8,614 nt of DNA from NCBI GenBank assembly GCA_030597345.1, contig JAUVSA010000075.1, positions 1 through 8,614 on the forward strand, written 5' to 3'. The notes under the pieces are model-generated. The model worked only from the letters and a program-made list of their open reading frames with translations. It was not told the DNA's origin and did no database searches. Below, in pieces: positions 1-6,133 of this stretch (position 1 is its first letter; each line of letters opens with the position of its first letter). Made by a program: the position numbers and the translations under genes. Source of the stretch: Bacillota bacterium. GTDB lineage: Bacteria > Armatimonadota > Hebobacteria > Hebobacterales > Hebobacteraceae.

Positions 1-23
1 CATAACCTCCATCTGAGGTTATG
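1..23. repeat. Perfect 9-bp inverted repeat (hairpin)
   Basis: CATAACCTC at 1-9 is the exact reverse complement of GAGGTTATG at 15-23, with a 5-base loop. It could be the terminator stem or an operator of a gene beyond the left edge. The window edge cuts off the context, so its role is unknown. Confidence 0.6.
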
Positions 24-312
24 AAATAGCAGCACAAGCCAGCAGGCTCCAGCCGGCGCATTTCAGGCCAGCGTCTCCGGTGGACAGCCAGGGGAGTGAG
101 GGTTATGAAATGCGCTCTAGGAATGTCGGGCTTAGTGGCGCGCCGCCGATAAGCCCCGATGCCCTCGACGCGCTGGACCTGCTGGGGTTCACTGTGTGCG
201 AGGGACATGGTCTGACCGCCCCCCCCCACTCCTCCACCCTCTCCACCCTCAACCCGCCGGCATGACCTCGCTGCGGGACAGTGGGACGACACCATCGTGG
301 CAGCCGGCGATA
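1..312. other. Non-coding left edge with small repeats
   Basis: No credible gene is seen here; the short open frames lack a good ribosome site and protein-like composition. The stretch holds a 9-bp perfect hairpin at 1-23. A direct repeat of GAGG(G)TTATGAAAT occurs at 15-27 and 98-111. A perfect 10-bp inverted repeat is formed by GCGCATTTCA at 56-65 and TGAAATGCGC at 106-115. A run of nine C lies at 219-227, followed by a pyrimidine-rich tract to about 255. On the minus strand this is the 3' flank of the gene ending at 313, but no stem followed by a T-run, as in an intrinsic terminator, is evident. It may carry regulatory sequence for an unseen gene to the left. Confidence 0.6.
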
Positions 313-3300
313 TCAGTTGGCGATGATGATGGGAATCTCGACGGCGAGGCCGGAGGGGCCGGCGCGGTCCACGCTCTCGACGCGGAAGGTGTGGGGCCCG
401 TTGGCGAAGCGCCTGGTGTTGAGGGAGAGGCGGAAGGGAGGTCCGGCGACTTGCCGGAGGAGCTTGCCGTCGAGCGAGAAGTCGGCGGCGGGGATATTGC
501 CGGCGCCGGTGGCCTTGAGCTCTACGGTGCCGCTGAGCGTTTGGTCGGCACGGGGGAAGAGGAGAGTGATACCGTTGTAGATGTCGAGCACGCGGTCGGT
601 GGGGGGAACGAAGTTGGAATCCGCGGTCAGGATCACGGAGGCGTAGCGAGGCGCAGCGCCGGCCGGGGCCTCGGGCCCGGGCTCGGAGACGACGTGGACC
701 TTGTGGCGGCCGGCGTCGAGTCTGATTCGGCCGAGCCGGTGCCATCCGTCGGGGCAATGGGGGTCTACGGAGCCGACCTCGGTGTAGCCGATGTGGACGC
801 TGAGGCGCTGGGCGCGGGGGCCGGCGAGGATCCAGACAGTGTAGGCTCCCCCGGTCAGGTTTGCAGGGGCGGAGTCTCGAAGGCCGGGGGAGGGGGCGAG
901 GCGGGCGGCCCCGTCCCAGTCGGGAGCGGAGATCCAATCGCCGAAGAAGTCGCGGCGGGCGAGGAGTGAGACGGTATCGCGTCCGCGCCCCCCAATCGGG
1001 ACGAAGAAGGGCGCGGTGGCGGCCCGGTTGCCCGCAGAGTCGGCGGCGGTGATCCACCATTCGAGCTGGTCGCGGTCGTCGAGTGCGGGAATGCTGGCCT
1101 GGTAGAACTGGGAGCCGTTGGTGGGCCTCATGGGGAAGGTAATGGTGCCGCCGGAGTTGACGCGGTAGGTGAGGTCGGCGCGGGCAATCTGGTTGGGGCT
1201 GAAGATGAGCGCGGATATGGTGAGGGGCTGCTCAGGTCCGGGATAGGGAGGTTGGTGGGACAGGCGGGCGATGGAGGGGCCGGCCGGGGGGGAGAGCACG
1301 ACGACGCCGCGGACGAGCAATGGATAGGCCGAGTCGCCGGGGCAGGTGATGCGAAGGAACGCGCCTCCGAACTGGGCCTCGGGGGGAAGGATGGGGCTGT
1401 ACCAGATGTCGGTCAGCTCGCCGGTGAACTGAGCGGACAGGGACGCAGGATCCGGGCCGAGGGCGAGGTCCGCCGGGCCGAGTGCATCGAGGGCAATGAC
1501 GGCGGGGGCGCCGGGGGGGAGTCGGTGGAGCGGGAGCCAGTAGAGGCAGGACTGGCCGGGCTGGAGGTGACGGCCGTTGGAGTCGGCGATGGAGCCGCCG
1601 TCGTCGGGGAGGTAGGGGAGGTCGCTGGGAGGGAGGATGGGACCCAGGTAGGTGAGGAAGACGTGGTCGGGGCGGAGTGGGGAGGGGTCGGCAGCATCGG
1701 GCAAGCCATCGGCGTCCGAGTCCGGGGAATCGGCATCGGTGAGGAGGAATCGCTCTTCTGCATCAGTGAGGCCATCGCCGTCGGAGTCGGAGCGGGGGAG
1801 GTCGAAGGTCCAGTCTGCGAGCCAGGCGACGCGGCCGGCGTGGTCGCGGGCGCGGAGGCGGCACTGGACCTTGCCGCCACATAGGAGAGGGGGAAGGACG
1901 GCGGCGAACCCATCGGGCGTTCTCGACATTGGTTCCCAGAAGAGGAGAGGGTGGTTGACCGGGCGATAGACGATGGAGGCGGAGAGGATGTCCGCGGACG
2001 GTTCCGTCGTCACCTTGATAGGGATTGACAGCTCGGGGGCGGGGGACTCGGGGTAGTTGACGGAGGCAACGCGGGCGGCTGGAGAGCCGGGCTGAGGGGG
2101 AGAAGCGATGGCGCGCATCAACTCGATCATCTCTTCGGGAGGCACGACGACGTAGCGGTCGGAGACGTGGGCAGCGATGTGGGCCGCTTCCGCCGGGGTG
2201 AGATGGTGAGGGTCGAGGCTGAGGGCGACGCAGCGACGATTGAGGGGGATGTTGTTGAGGTACTTGATGGCGTCCGCGACAGTGCGGACGCGGGGCGCGG
2301 CGAGCGCTGGGACACCATCATACAGCAGTGGGGGCATGTCGGCGACGTCGAGGAGGAACACGCCGCGGGCTCTCGTTCCCGCGGCGAGACGCGCGACGGC
2401 GCTGCCCAGGTCGGCGCCGCGCGAGGGAGAGCGGTAGCAAACGGCGCTGATGTCCAGCATATCCTGGGCACGGGTGGTGGACTGGAAGAAAGAGTAGGAA
2501 GCGCGAGCGGCGCCGAGGTCGATCTGGCCGGCGCCACTGGGGCCGAGGAGGAATTGGTCTGTGCCGGAGCGATAGGCATCCGCGTAGTAGCGATGGAGCA
2601 CGGGGGGAGCGGCCTCGGTGAGTGCGGCCGGGAGAGCCCAGCCGAGAGGGAGTGTGCCGCGGGCGGGGTCATCCCAGAGGCCGGGCATTTCGTTGATGGC
2701 AAAGTCCAGGTCCGAGCAGTCGAAGATGAAGGTCAGGTAGCGGGGGACCGTGGGCTCCAGGTAGCCGAGGTACTGGTAGAGCCGCTGTTGGGTGTCGAGG
2801 CGAGAGAAGAAGGAGAGGTTAGCAGTTTGGGAGGCGGGGACGAAGTAGTGGGAGGCGCGGCTCAAGGTTGGCTGAAGGGAGGGAGGGGCTGCACCATAGA
2901 TGGCGGCGCCAGGGGAAAGGCGTAAGAGGAGGTCGGCGAAGGTCTCATCGTGCGGGGAGGTGGGGGGTGAGATGGTGAAGAGGCGCTGCTGGATGGCGAA
3001 GTCGCGCGTGGCGCTGGCCCGCGGCGGGAGAAGGGCGAGCTTCGTGCGGCTGCAGTCAGGCAGGAGTGAGTCGATGGCCCAGCGGTAGGCTTCGGCCGCG
3101 GATTGCCAGCGGCGGCGCAGGTCGAGGACAGTTGGCAGGCCCAGGTCGGTGGCGGAGATCACGGCCTTGTGGATGCCGGCCGCGGTGGTGGCGATGTCGA
3201 GAGTGTAGGGCCGGTCGGGGTCGTAGAGGATCTGGCCGGCGAGATCGGGTTCCAAGCGTTCGAGGAGCTCATCGAGACTAGTGGAGCGGGTCCCGCGGGG

Positions 3301-3531
3301 CGAGACTCGAAGGCAGTAGTCGAGCCACTCCTGGTCGCGGGGACCGGTGAGCAAGAAAACCCGCGGGCCGTCGGGGTGTTGATTCGCGATGCCCTGGAGG
3401 CTGACCGCGAGGAGGCGTCGAGCGGGGCCGGCATTGGCGATGTCGGTGACGAGGAGGGGTGGTGACTGGGCGCTGGCGCTAAAGGCGCTGAGTAGGAGAA
3501 AGGTGAGGGTAAGCGCGCGACAGTGCCTCAT
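313..3531 (-). CDS. Secreted GxGYxYP-family putative glycoside hydrolase, multidomain
   Basis: This is a 1072-residue exported protein. Residues 1-22 form a Sec signal peptide (basic start, hydrophobic core, Ala-Ser-Ala-Gln end). Residues about 25-475 resemble the GxGYxYP putative glycoside hydrolase family: an LQGIANQ segment near 45-51, a YDPD..YTLDIATTAAG segment at 103-119, and the GWALPAAL...PPVLHRYYADAY...GPSGAG region at 297-335. The eponymous GxGYxYP reads GAGQIDL (333-339), so its aromatic residues and proline are lost. Beta-sandwich segments of FN3/Ig type follow at about 500-580 and 752-845. Asp-rich calcium-type repeats (DSDGDGLTD, DSDADGLPD) lie at 582-613, a further sandwich domain possibly binds carbohydrate at 850-970, and a bacterial Ig-like domain ends the protein at 985-1070. 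GGGGAG precedes the ATG by about six bases. The gene is divergent from the IclR gene, which likely regulates it. The family assignment is by remembered motifs; substrate and activity are unknown. Confidence 0.85.
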   Translation of the reverse strand: MRHCRALTLTFLLLSAFSASAQSPPLLVTDIANAGPARRLLAVSLQGIANQHPDGPRVFLLTGPRDQEWLDYCLRVSPRGTRSTSLDELLERLEPDLAGQILYDPDRPYTLDIATTAAGIHKAVISATDLGLPTVLDLRRRWQSAAEAYRWAIDSLLPDCSRTKLALLPPRASATRDFAIQQRLFTISPPTSPHDETFADLLLRLSPGAAIYGAAPPSLQPTLSRASHYFVPASQTANLSFFSRLDTQQRLYQYLGYLEPTVPRYLTFIFDCSDLDFAINEMPGLWDDPARGTLPLGWALPAALTEAAPPVLHRYYADAYRSGTDQFLLGPSGAGQIDLGAARASYSFFQSTTRAQDMLDISAVCYRSPSRGADLGSAVARLAAGTRARGVFLLDVADMPPLLYDGVPALAAPRVRTVADAIKYLNNIPLNRRCVALSLDPHHLTPAEAAHIAAHVSDRYVVVPPEEMIELMRAIASPPQPGSPAARVASVNYPESPAPELSIPIKVTTEPSADILSASIVYRPVNHPLLFWEPMSRTPDGFAAVLPPLLCGGKVQCRLRARDHAGRVAWLADWTFDLPRSDSDGDGLTDAEERFLLTDADSPDSDADGLPDAADPSPLRPDHVFLTYLGPILPPSDLPYLPDDGGSIADSNGRHLQPGQSCLYWLPLHRLPPGAPAVIALDALGPADLALGPDPASLSAQFTGELTDIWYSPILPPEAQFGGAFLRITCPGDSAYPLLVRGVVVLSPPAGPSIARLSHQPPYPGPEQPLTISALIFSPNQIARADLTYRVNSGGTITFPMRPTNGSQFYQASIPALDDRDQLEWWITAADSAGNRAATAPFFVPIGGRGRDTVSLLARRDFFGDWISAPDWDGAARLAPSPGLRDSAPANLTGGAYTVWILAGPRAQRLSVHIGYTEVGSVDPHCPDGWHRLGRIRLDAGRHKVHVVSEPGPEAPAGAAPRYASVILTADSNFVPPTDRVLDIYNGITLLFPRADQTLSGTVELKATGAGNIPAADFSLDGKLLRQVAGPPFRLSLNTRRFANGPHTFRVESVDRAGPSGLAVEIPIIIAN

Positions 3532-3555
3532 GGGGGCTCCCCTTGCTGAGGGTAT

Positions 3556-3621
3556 CGGTCAAAGAGTCGCGAGAATGATATCCGCATGGAGGGCAGCGGT
3601 CAAGAACAGAAGATCGGTCAC
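3556..3621. promoter_or_regulatory. Three CGGTCA direct repeats, candidate operator
   Basis: CGGTCA occurs at 3556-3561, 3597-3602 and 3615-3620, all in the same orientation. One copy overlaps the -35 box of the minus-strand promoter, one lies just upstream of it, and one lies just downstream of the predicted transcription start. The placement between an IclR-type regulator gene and its divergent neighbour is typical for operator sites. Binding by this IclR protein is inference only. Confidence 0.35.
3575..3603 (-). promoter_or_regulatory. Sigma70-type promoter of the GxGYxYP gene
   Basis: Reading the minus strand, TTGACC (3603-3598) is followed after exactly 17 bases by TATCAT (3580-3575). 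Both boxes are close to consensus. The predicted start near 3568 leaves a leader of about 37 bases before the ATG at 3531. A CGGTCAA repeat overlaps the -35 box. Confidence 0.65.
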
Positions 3622-3665
3622 TCGGTGTGCAGGGGTTGCGGTCGGGGAAGGGAACTGAGGTAAGG

Positions 3666-3686
3666 CCCCGCTATGCGGGGGGGGAG
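3666..3686 (+). promoter_or_regulatory. Hairpin and G8 tract at the IclR ribosome site
   Basis: CCCCGC (3666-3671) pairs with GCGGGG (3675-3680) across a TAT loop. The G-run continues to 3684 and passes straight into the ribosome binding site GGGGAG (3681-3686), nine bases before the ATG. Because the run has eight G, the stem can slide and could partly hide the ribosome site. No convincing plus-strand -35/-10 pair was found for this gene. Confidence 0.4.
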
Positions 3687-3695
3687 TGACAGAGA

Positions 3696-4607
3696 ATGGC
3701 CAGTGGTGCGGAGAGGTCTGACGGCAGGAGGAAGTCGAGGTCGAAGGGCGGGCAGCCGATGGTGCGGTCGGTGGAGCGGGCGGCGCAGATCGTGGAGCTG
3801 CTGCTCGGGTCCGGCACGGAAGGCAAGCGTGTGACGGAGTTGAGCAGGGATCTGGGGCTGCACAAGACCACGGTGGTGAGGCTGCTGCAGACGCTGGTGG
3901 CCATCGGGGCGGTGAGGAAGGATGAGGACACGAATCGCTACTCCTGGGAGCCCCTGGCATGTATCGCGTTGATTTCGCGGGCGCGGGACATCCTCTCGAG
4001 CACGGACATGGTGCAGGAGGCGCTCAGGGAGCTTGCGGATGCAAGTGGCGAGACGGCGTATGTGGCGCGGCTGGATGTGAGGCAGCGAGCGTCGACGATT
4101 GCCGCTGTGGCGCATCCGGAGGGACCGGGGTGGGTGCATCTGGCTGTGGGGAATCTCTTTCCAGCGCAGGCCACGGCGACCGGAAAGAGATGTCTGGCCT
4201 ACTTGTCGAGCGCTGAGGTGGCAGAGTGGGTGAAGGGAGGTCTGGAGCGACTGACGAGGCACACGATCACCTCGGAGGACAGGCTTCGGAGGGAGCTGCA
4301 GCGGTACCGGAGGCAGGGCTATGCGCTCAATCGGGGGGAGTCTACGTTGGGTCTCAGTGCGGTGGCGGTGGCGCTGTGGGATGAGAGTGGAAGGCCGATG
4401 GGTGCGGTGGGGATCACTCCGGTTTCGGAGCGGATGACGGAGGAGACCATCGAGCGTTGGGTGCCGCTGCTGAAGGAGAGTTCGGAGAAGATATCGCAGA
4501 TCCTGTACGTGGGATTTGGGTCAGTTGAGGAGCTTCCCGATGGCACGGCGGCGCCTGCCGCCGAGGGCCGGAGCGGCAGTCGTGGGGGCCGAGAAAGCAG
4601 ACGGTGA
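3696..4607 (+). CDS. IclR-family transcriptional regulator
   Basis: This 303-residue protein is a DNA-binding regulator that senses a small ligand and represses or activates neighbouring genes. After a basic tail (1-21, RRKSRSK) comes the winged helix-turn-helix at about 23-85, with VRSVERAAQIVELL and VTELSRDLGLHKTTVVRLL. The effector-binding domain spans about 95-275 and includes the hallmark segment around LFPAQATATGKRCLAYL (154-170), and RQGYALNRGES and LSAVAVALWDE near 206-230. Residues 280-303 are a low-complexity Gly/Ser/Arg tail. The ATG at 3696 has GGGGAG nine bases upstream. A second ATG at 3759 would give a 282-residue form that begins at the conserved VRSVERA, so the true start is uncertain. 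The gene diverges from the GxGYxYP gene, its most likely target. The ligand is not predictable. Confidence 0.92.
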   Translation: MASGAERSDGRRKSRSKGGQPMVRSVERAAQIVELLLGSGTEGKRVTELSRDLGLHKTTVVRLLQTLVAIGAVRKDEDTNRYSWEPLACIALISRARDILSSTDMVQEALRELADASGETAYVARLDVRQRASTIAAVAHPEGPGWVHLAVGNLFPAQATATGKRCLAYLSSAEVAEWVKGGLERLTRHTITSEDRLRRELQRYRRQGYALNRGESTLGLSAVAVALWDESGRPMGAVGITPVSERMTEETIERWVPLLKESSEKISQILYVGFGSVEELPDGTAAPAAEGRSGSRGGRESRR

Positions 4608-4697
4608 GTGCGCTCAGGTGTAAGAGGTCGAGCTGAGGGGTACGTTGAGGGGCAGGTAGTGTGAGCCCCGCCTGTTCTGAGAGACTGCTGGGGGAGC

Positions 4698-4727
4698 TTG
4701 ACAATACCGCGGGGTATATGGTATGAG
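4698..4727 (+). promoter_or_regulatory. Candidate promoter with inverted repeat in the spacer
   Basis: A perfect -35 box TTGACA (4698-4703) is followed after 18 bases by TATGAG (4722-4727). Inside the spacer, ATACC (4704-4708) and GGTAT (4713-4717) form an inverted repeat around GCGG, a usual position for a repressor site. No plus-strand gene follows before radC, more than 2.9 kb away. The promoter would therefore drive a non-coding transcript or be antisense to queC. Confidence 0.4.
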
Positions 4728-4773
4728 TTGCACGTCTCGGAACGGTGTTTCGCTTGGTGCATCCCAGTGGCAG

Positions 4774-4882
4774 GGCACAGGCGGCTACGGTTGCGAGTCC
4801 GCTCCGGCCCCGGGGATCGTGCTGACCTGAGTATCGCGTAGGAGCTGAGGACCGGGGCCGGAGCTGTTCTCTGGCCTGTGCC
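4774..4882. ncRNA. Candidate structured RNA or extended 3' hairpin
   Basis: Two perfect GC-rich stems nest here. The outer stem pairs GGCACAGGC (4774-4782) with GCCTGTGCC (4874-4882). The inner stem pairs GCTCCGGCCCCGG (4801-4813) with CCGGGGCCGGAGC (4852-4864). Between them is an asymmetric bubble of 18 and 9 bases; the tip is a 38-base loop. On the plus strand it starts about 40 bases after a TTGACA promoter, so it may be a small RNA. Stem-bubble-stem resembles the 6S RNA plan, but no closing stem or 6S sequence motif was recognised. On the minus strand it lies just after the queC stop and could act as an mRNA 3' structure. Neither use is proven. Confidence 0.35.
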
Positions 4883-4903
4883 GGCGGGAGGCGGGGGAAG
4901 AAG

Positions 4904-5596
4904 TCAGGGGGTTGCGCGGTGGAGGTTGAACCACTGCCAGGCGCCGGCATCGCGCAGGGCGCGTTCGAGCCGCGCGCAGGATTCGCAGCGTCCGCAGTGC
5001 TCGCGGTCCCCCAGATAGCAGCTCCAGATGCAGGCGAGGGGAGCGTCGATGCTGCGGCCCAAGCGAACTATGTCCCGCTTCGTTAGGTCCTGCGTGTAGC
5101 TCATGAGGCGGACCTCGCGGCGGGTGGAGAAGGCGAGGGCGGAGTTAGAGGCGGCAACGAAGTCGGGGGTGTTATCGGGGAAGGCGGCGGCCTCCTCTGC
5201 GTTGAAGCCCGCGATGATCGTGTCGGCCGCGAGGGCCTCGGCGAAGGCGGCGGCGATGTTGACGAACAGGCCGTTGCGGTTGGGAATCCAGACAGCCTCG
5301 GCAGTTTCGCCGCGAGCCACCCTGTCTTCCTCGAGTTGGTCGAGCGTGACCTCGGGTACGGCCGCGGTGGCATCGACGAGGCCTGAGCGAGAGATCTCGG
5401 CGAGCCAGGGGAGGGGCACCAGGCGGTGGGGGAGTCCGAGCTGCTGACACATGAGGGTGGCTGCGGCGGCCTCACGGGCGGTGGCGCGCTGGCCGTAGTC
5501 GAAGGTGAGGGCGAGGGTGACGCCGGTTTCGTCGTCGGCTCGCTTGAGGTTGACGGCGGAATCCAGCCCCCCGCTGAGGAGAACCACAGCCGGCAT
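4904..5596 (-). CDS. queC: 7-cyano-7-deazaguanine synthase QueC
   Basis: QueC converts 7-carboxy-7-deazaguanine to preQ0 using ammonia and ATP, a cytoplasmic step towards queuosine in tRNA. The 230-residue length is normal. The N-terminal PP-loop ATPase motif SGGLDS is at 8-13, FDYGQR at 32-37, and the WIPNRN segment at 103-108. The zinc site is intact: Cys193, Cys201, Cys204 and Cys207 (CYLGDREHCGRCESC). The ATG has AGGAG upstream, and this ribosome site overlaps the end of queD, whose TAG stop lies only five bases before the start codon. The two genes are therefore almost certainly co-transcribed and translationally coupled. Assignment rests on family motifs and is firm. Confidence 0.96.
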   Translation of the reverse strand: MPAVVLLSGGLDSAVNLKRADDETGVTLALTFDYGQRATAREAAAATLMCQQLGLPHRLVPLPWLAEISRSGLVDATAAVPEVTLDQLEEDRVARGETAEAVWIPNRNGLFVNIAAAFAEALAADTIIAGFNAEEAAAFPDNTPDFVAASNSALAFSTRREVRLMSYTQDLTKRDIVRLGRSIDAPLACIWSCYLGDREHCGRCESCARLERALRDAGAWQWFNLHRATP

Positions 5597-5601
5597 CTGC
5601 T

Positions 5602-5979
5602 CTACTCCTGGTAAGTCGCGTAGGAGTGGTCGGACTCGTAGACGGTGACGCGGTCAAGGTGGACCCGGCTCTGCGAGGCGGAGGCGAGCTTGGGCGCGAC
5701 GCCGTGGAAGATGTGACGGGCGAGGGCCTCGGCGGTGGGGTTGGTGCTGGCGAAGGCAGGAAGGTCGTTGAGGAAGGTGTGGTCGAGAGGCGCGATGACC
5801 TCGCGGCAGATCTCTTTCAGCTCCCCGAAGTCGAGGAGCATCCCCTGGTCGTTGAGCCGGTCGCCGGCAGCAGTGATGACTGCGTTGTAGTTGTGGCCGT
5901 GCAGGCGCGCGCAGGGGCCGGGGTGGCCCTCGATCTGGTGGGCGGCGGAGAATTGGATTTCGACGGTGAGTTCGAACAC
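5602..5979 (-). CDS. queD: 6-carboxy-5,6,7,8-tetrahydropterin synthase QueD
   Basis: QueD turns dihydroneopterin triphosphate into 6-carboxytetrahydropterin, the first committed step to 7-deazaguanines. The protein has 125 residues, usual for the family. Zinc-binding histidines are His14 (FSAAHQ), His27 and His29 (LHGHNY); the catalytic cysteine is Cys23 in GPCARLHGHNY. LDHTFLND near 70-80 and YESDHS near 115 supply the other active-site residues. The frame stays open upstream, but that part is the promoter and is not protein-like. The chosen GTG start at 5979 gives the conserved opening FELTVEIQFSAAHQ and has GGAG nine bases upstream. It is the first gene of the queD-queC operon. A truncated near-copy of its 5' end lies 1.35 kb upstream. 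Confidence 0.94.
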   Translation of the reverse strand: MFELTVEIQFSAAHQIEGHPGPCARLHGHNYNAVITAAGDRLNDQGMLLDFGELKEICREVIAPLDHTFLNDLPAFASTNPTAEALARHIFHGVAPKLASASQSRVHLDRVTVYESDHSYATYQE

Positions 5980-6048
5980 AGGGTCTGTCTCCAGGTGGAT
6001 TCTAGCACGGGGGCTGTGTGGAGGCAAACCGATCCAAGATCCTTCGCC
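5869..6048. repeat. Direct repeat copy 1: queD promoter plus 5' end
   Basis: This segment covers the first 37 codons of intact queD, its leader and promoter, and a short upstream part. It is repeated in the same orientation at 7218-7413. In the 111 coding bases 99 match; upstream the promoter boxes, a GTGCTA-AAT core and an ACC-ATCCAA-ATCC segment match with small gaps. The two copies bracket the exported-protein gene at 6134-7198. Confidence 0.85.
5999..6027 (-). promoter_or_regulatory. queD-queC promoter
   Basis: On the minus strand TTGCCT (6027-6022), a 17-base spacer and TAGAAT (6004-5999) form the boxes, with TG one base before the -10 (TGCTAGAAT, an extended -10). The same arrangement is kept in the duplicate at 7353-7382, which supports its function. 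The -10 lies only 19 bases before the GTG start, so the leader is about 13 bases and begins close to the GGAG ribosome site. No preQ1 riboswitch fits in between. Confidence 0.6.
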
Positions 6049-6133
6049 ACGAAGTGGGGGTTGTAGGGTGGAGTCTCCGTACCCCTTGGGCGGTTTATCT
6101 TTGGGACTGGTGTAGAGAGTATTTGGAGGCGCA

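Larger units (their letters stand above)
4608..4903. other. Intergenic region between the IclR gene and queC 3' ends
   Basis: This region separates two convergent genes and contains no credible coding sequence. A weak 5-bp stem, GGGGC (4649-4653) with GCCCC (4665-4669), could end IclR transcription but has no T-run. The rest is taken up by the promoter at 4698-4727 and the large stem structure at 4774-4882, listed separately. Confidence 0.55.

Noticed and set aside
56..115. Cobalamin or similar riboswitch at the left edge
   Set aside because: A weak likeness to the B12 box on one strand only; other conserved boxes are missing and no suitable gene follows.
1252..1884. Long plus-strand open frames opposite the GxGYxYP gene (also 196-969 and 2167-2925)
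   Set aside because: They encode Gly/Ala/Val/Glu-rich low-complexity sequence typical of antisense frames in high-GC genes, and match no protein family I know.
4774..4882. SRP RNA, tmRNA or RNase P RNA in the stem region
   Set aside because: None of the conserved sequence motifs of these RNAs was found, and the size does not fit RNase P or tmRNA.
5980..6060. preQ1 riboswitch before queD
   Set aside because: The space between -10 and start is too short, and the preQ1-I consensus (C-rich loop followed by an A-rich tail) is absent.
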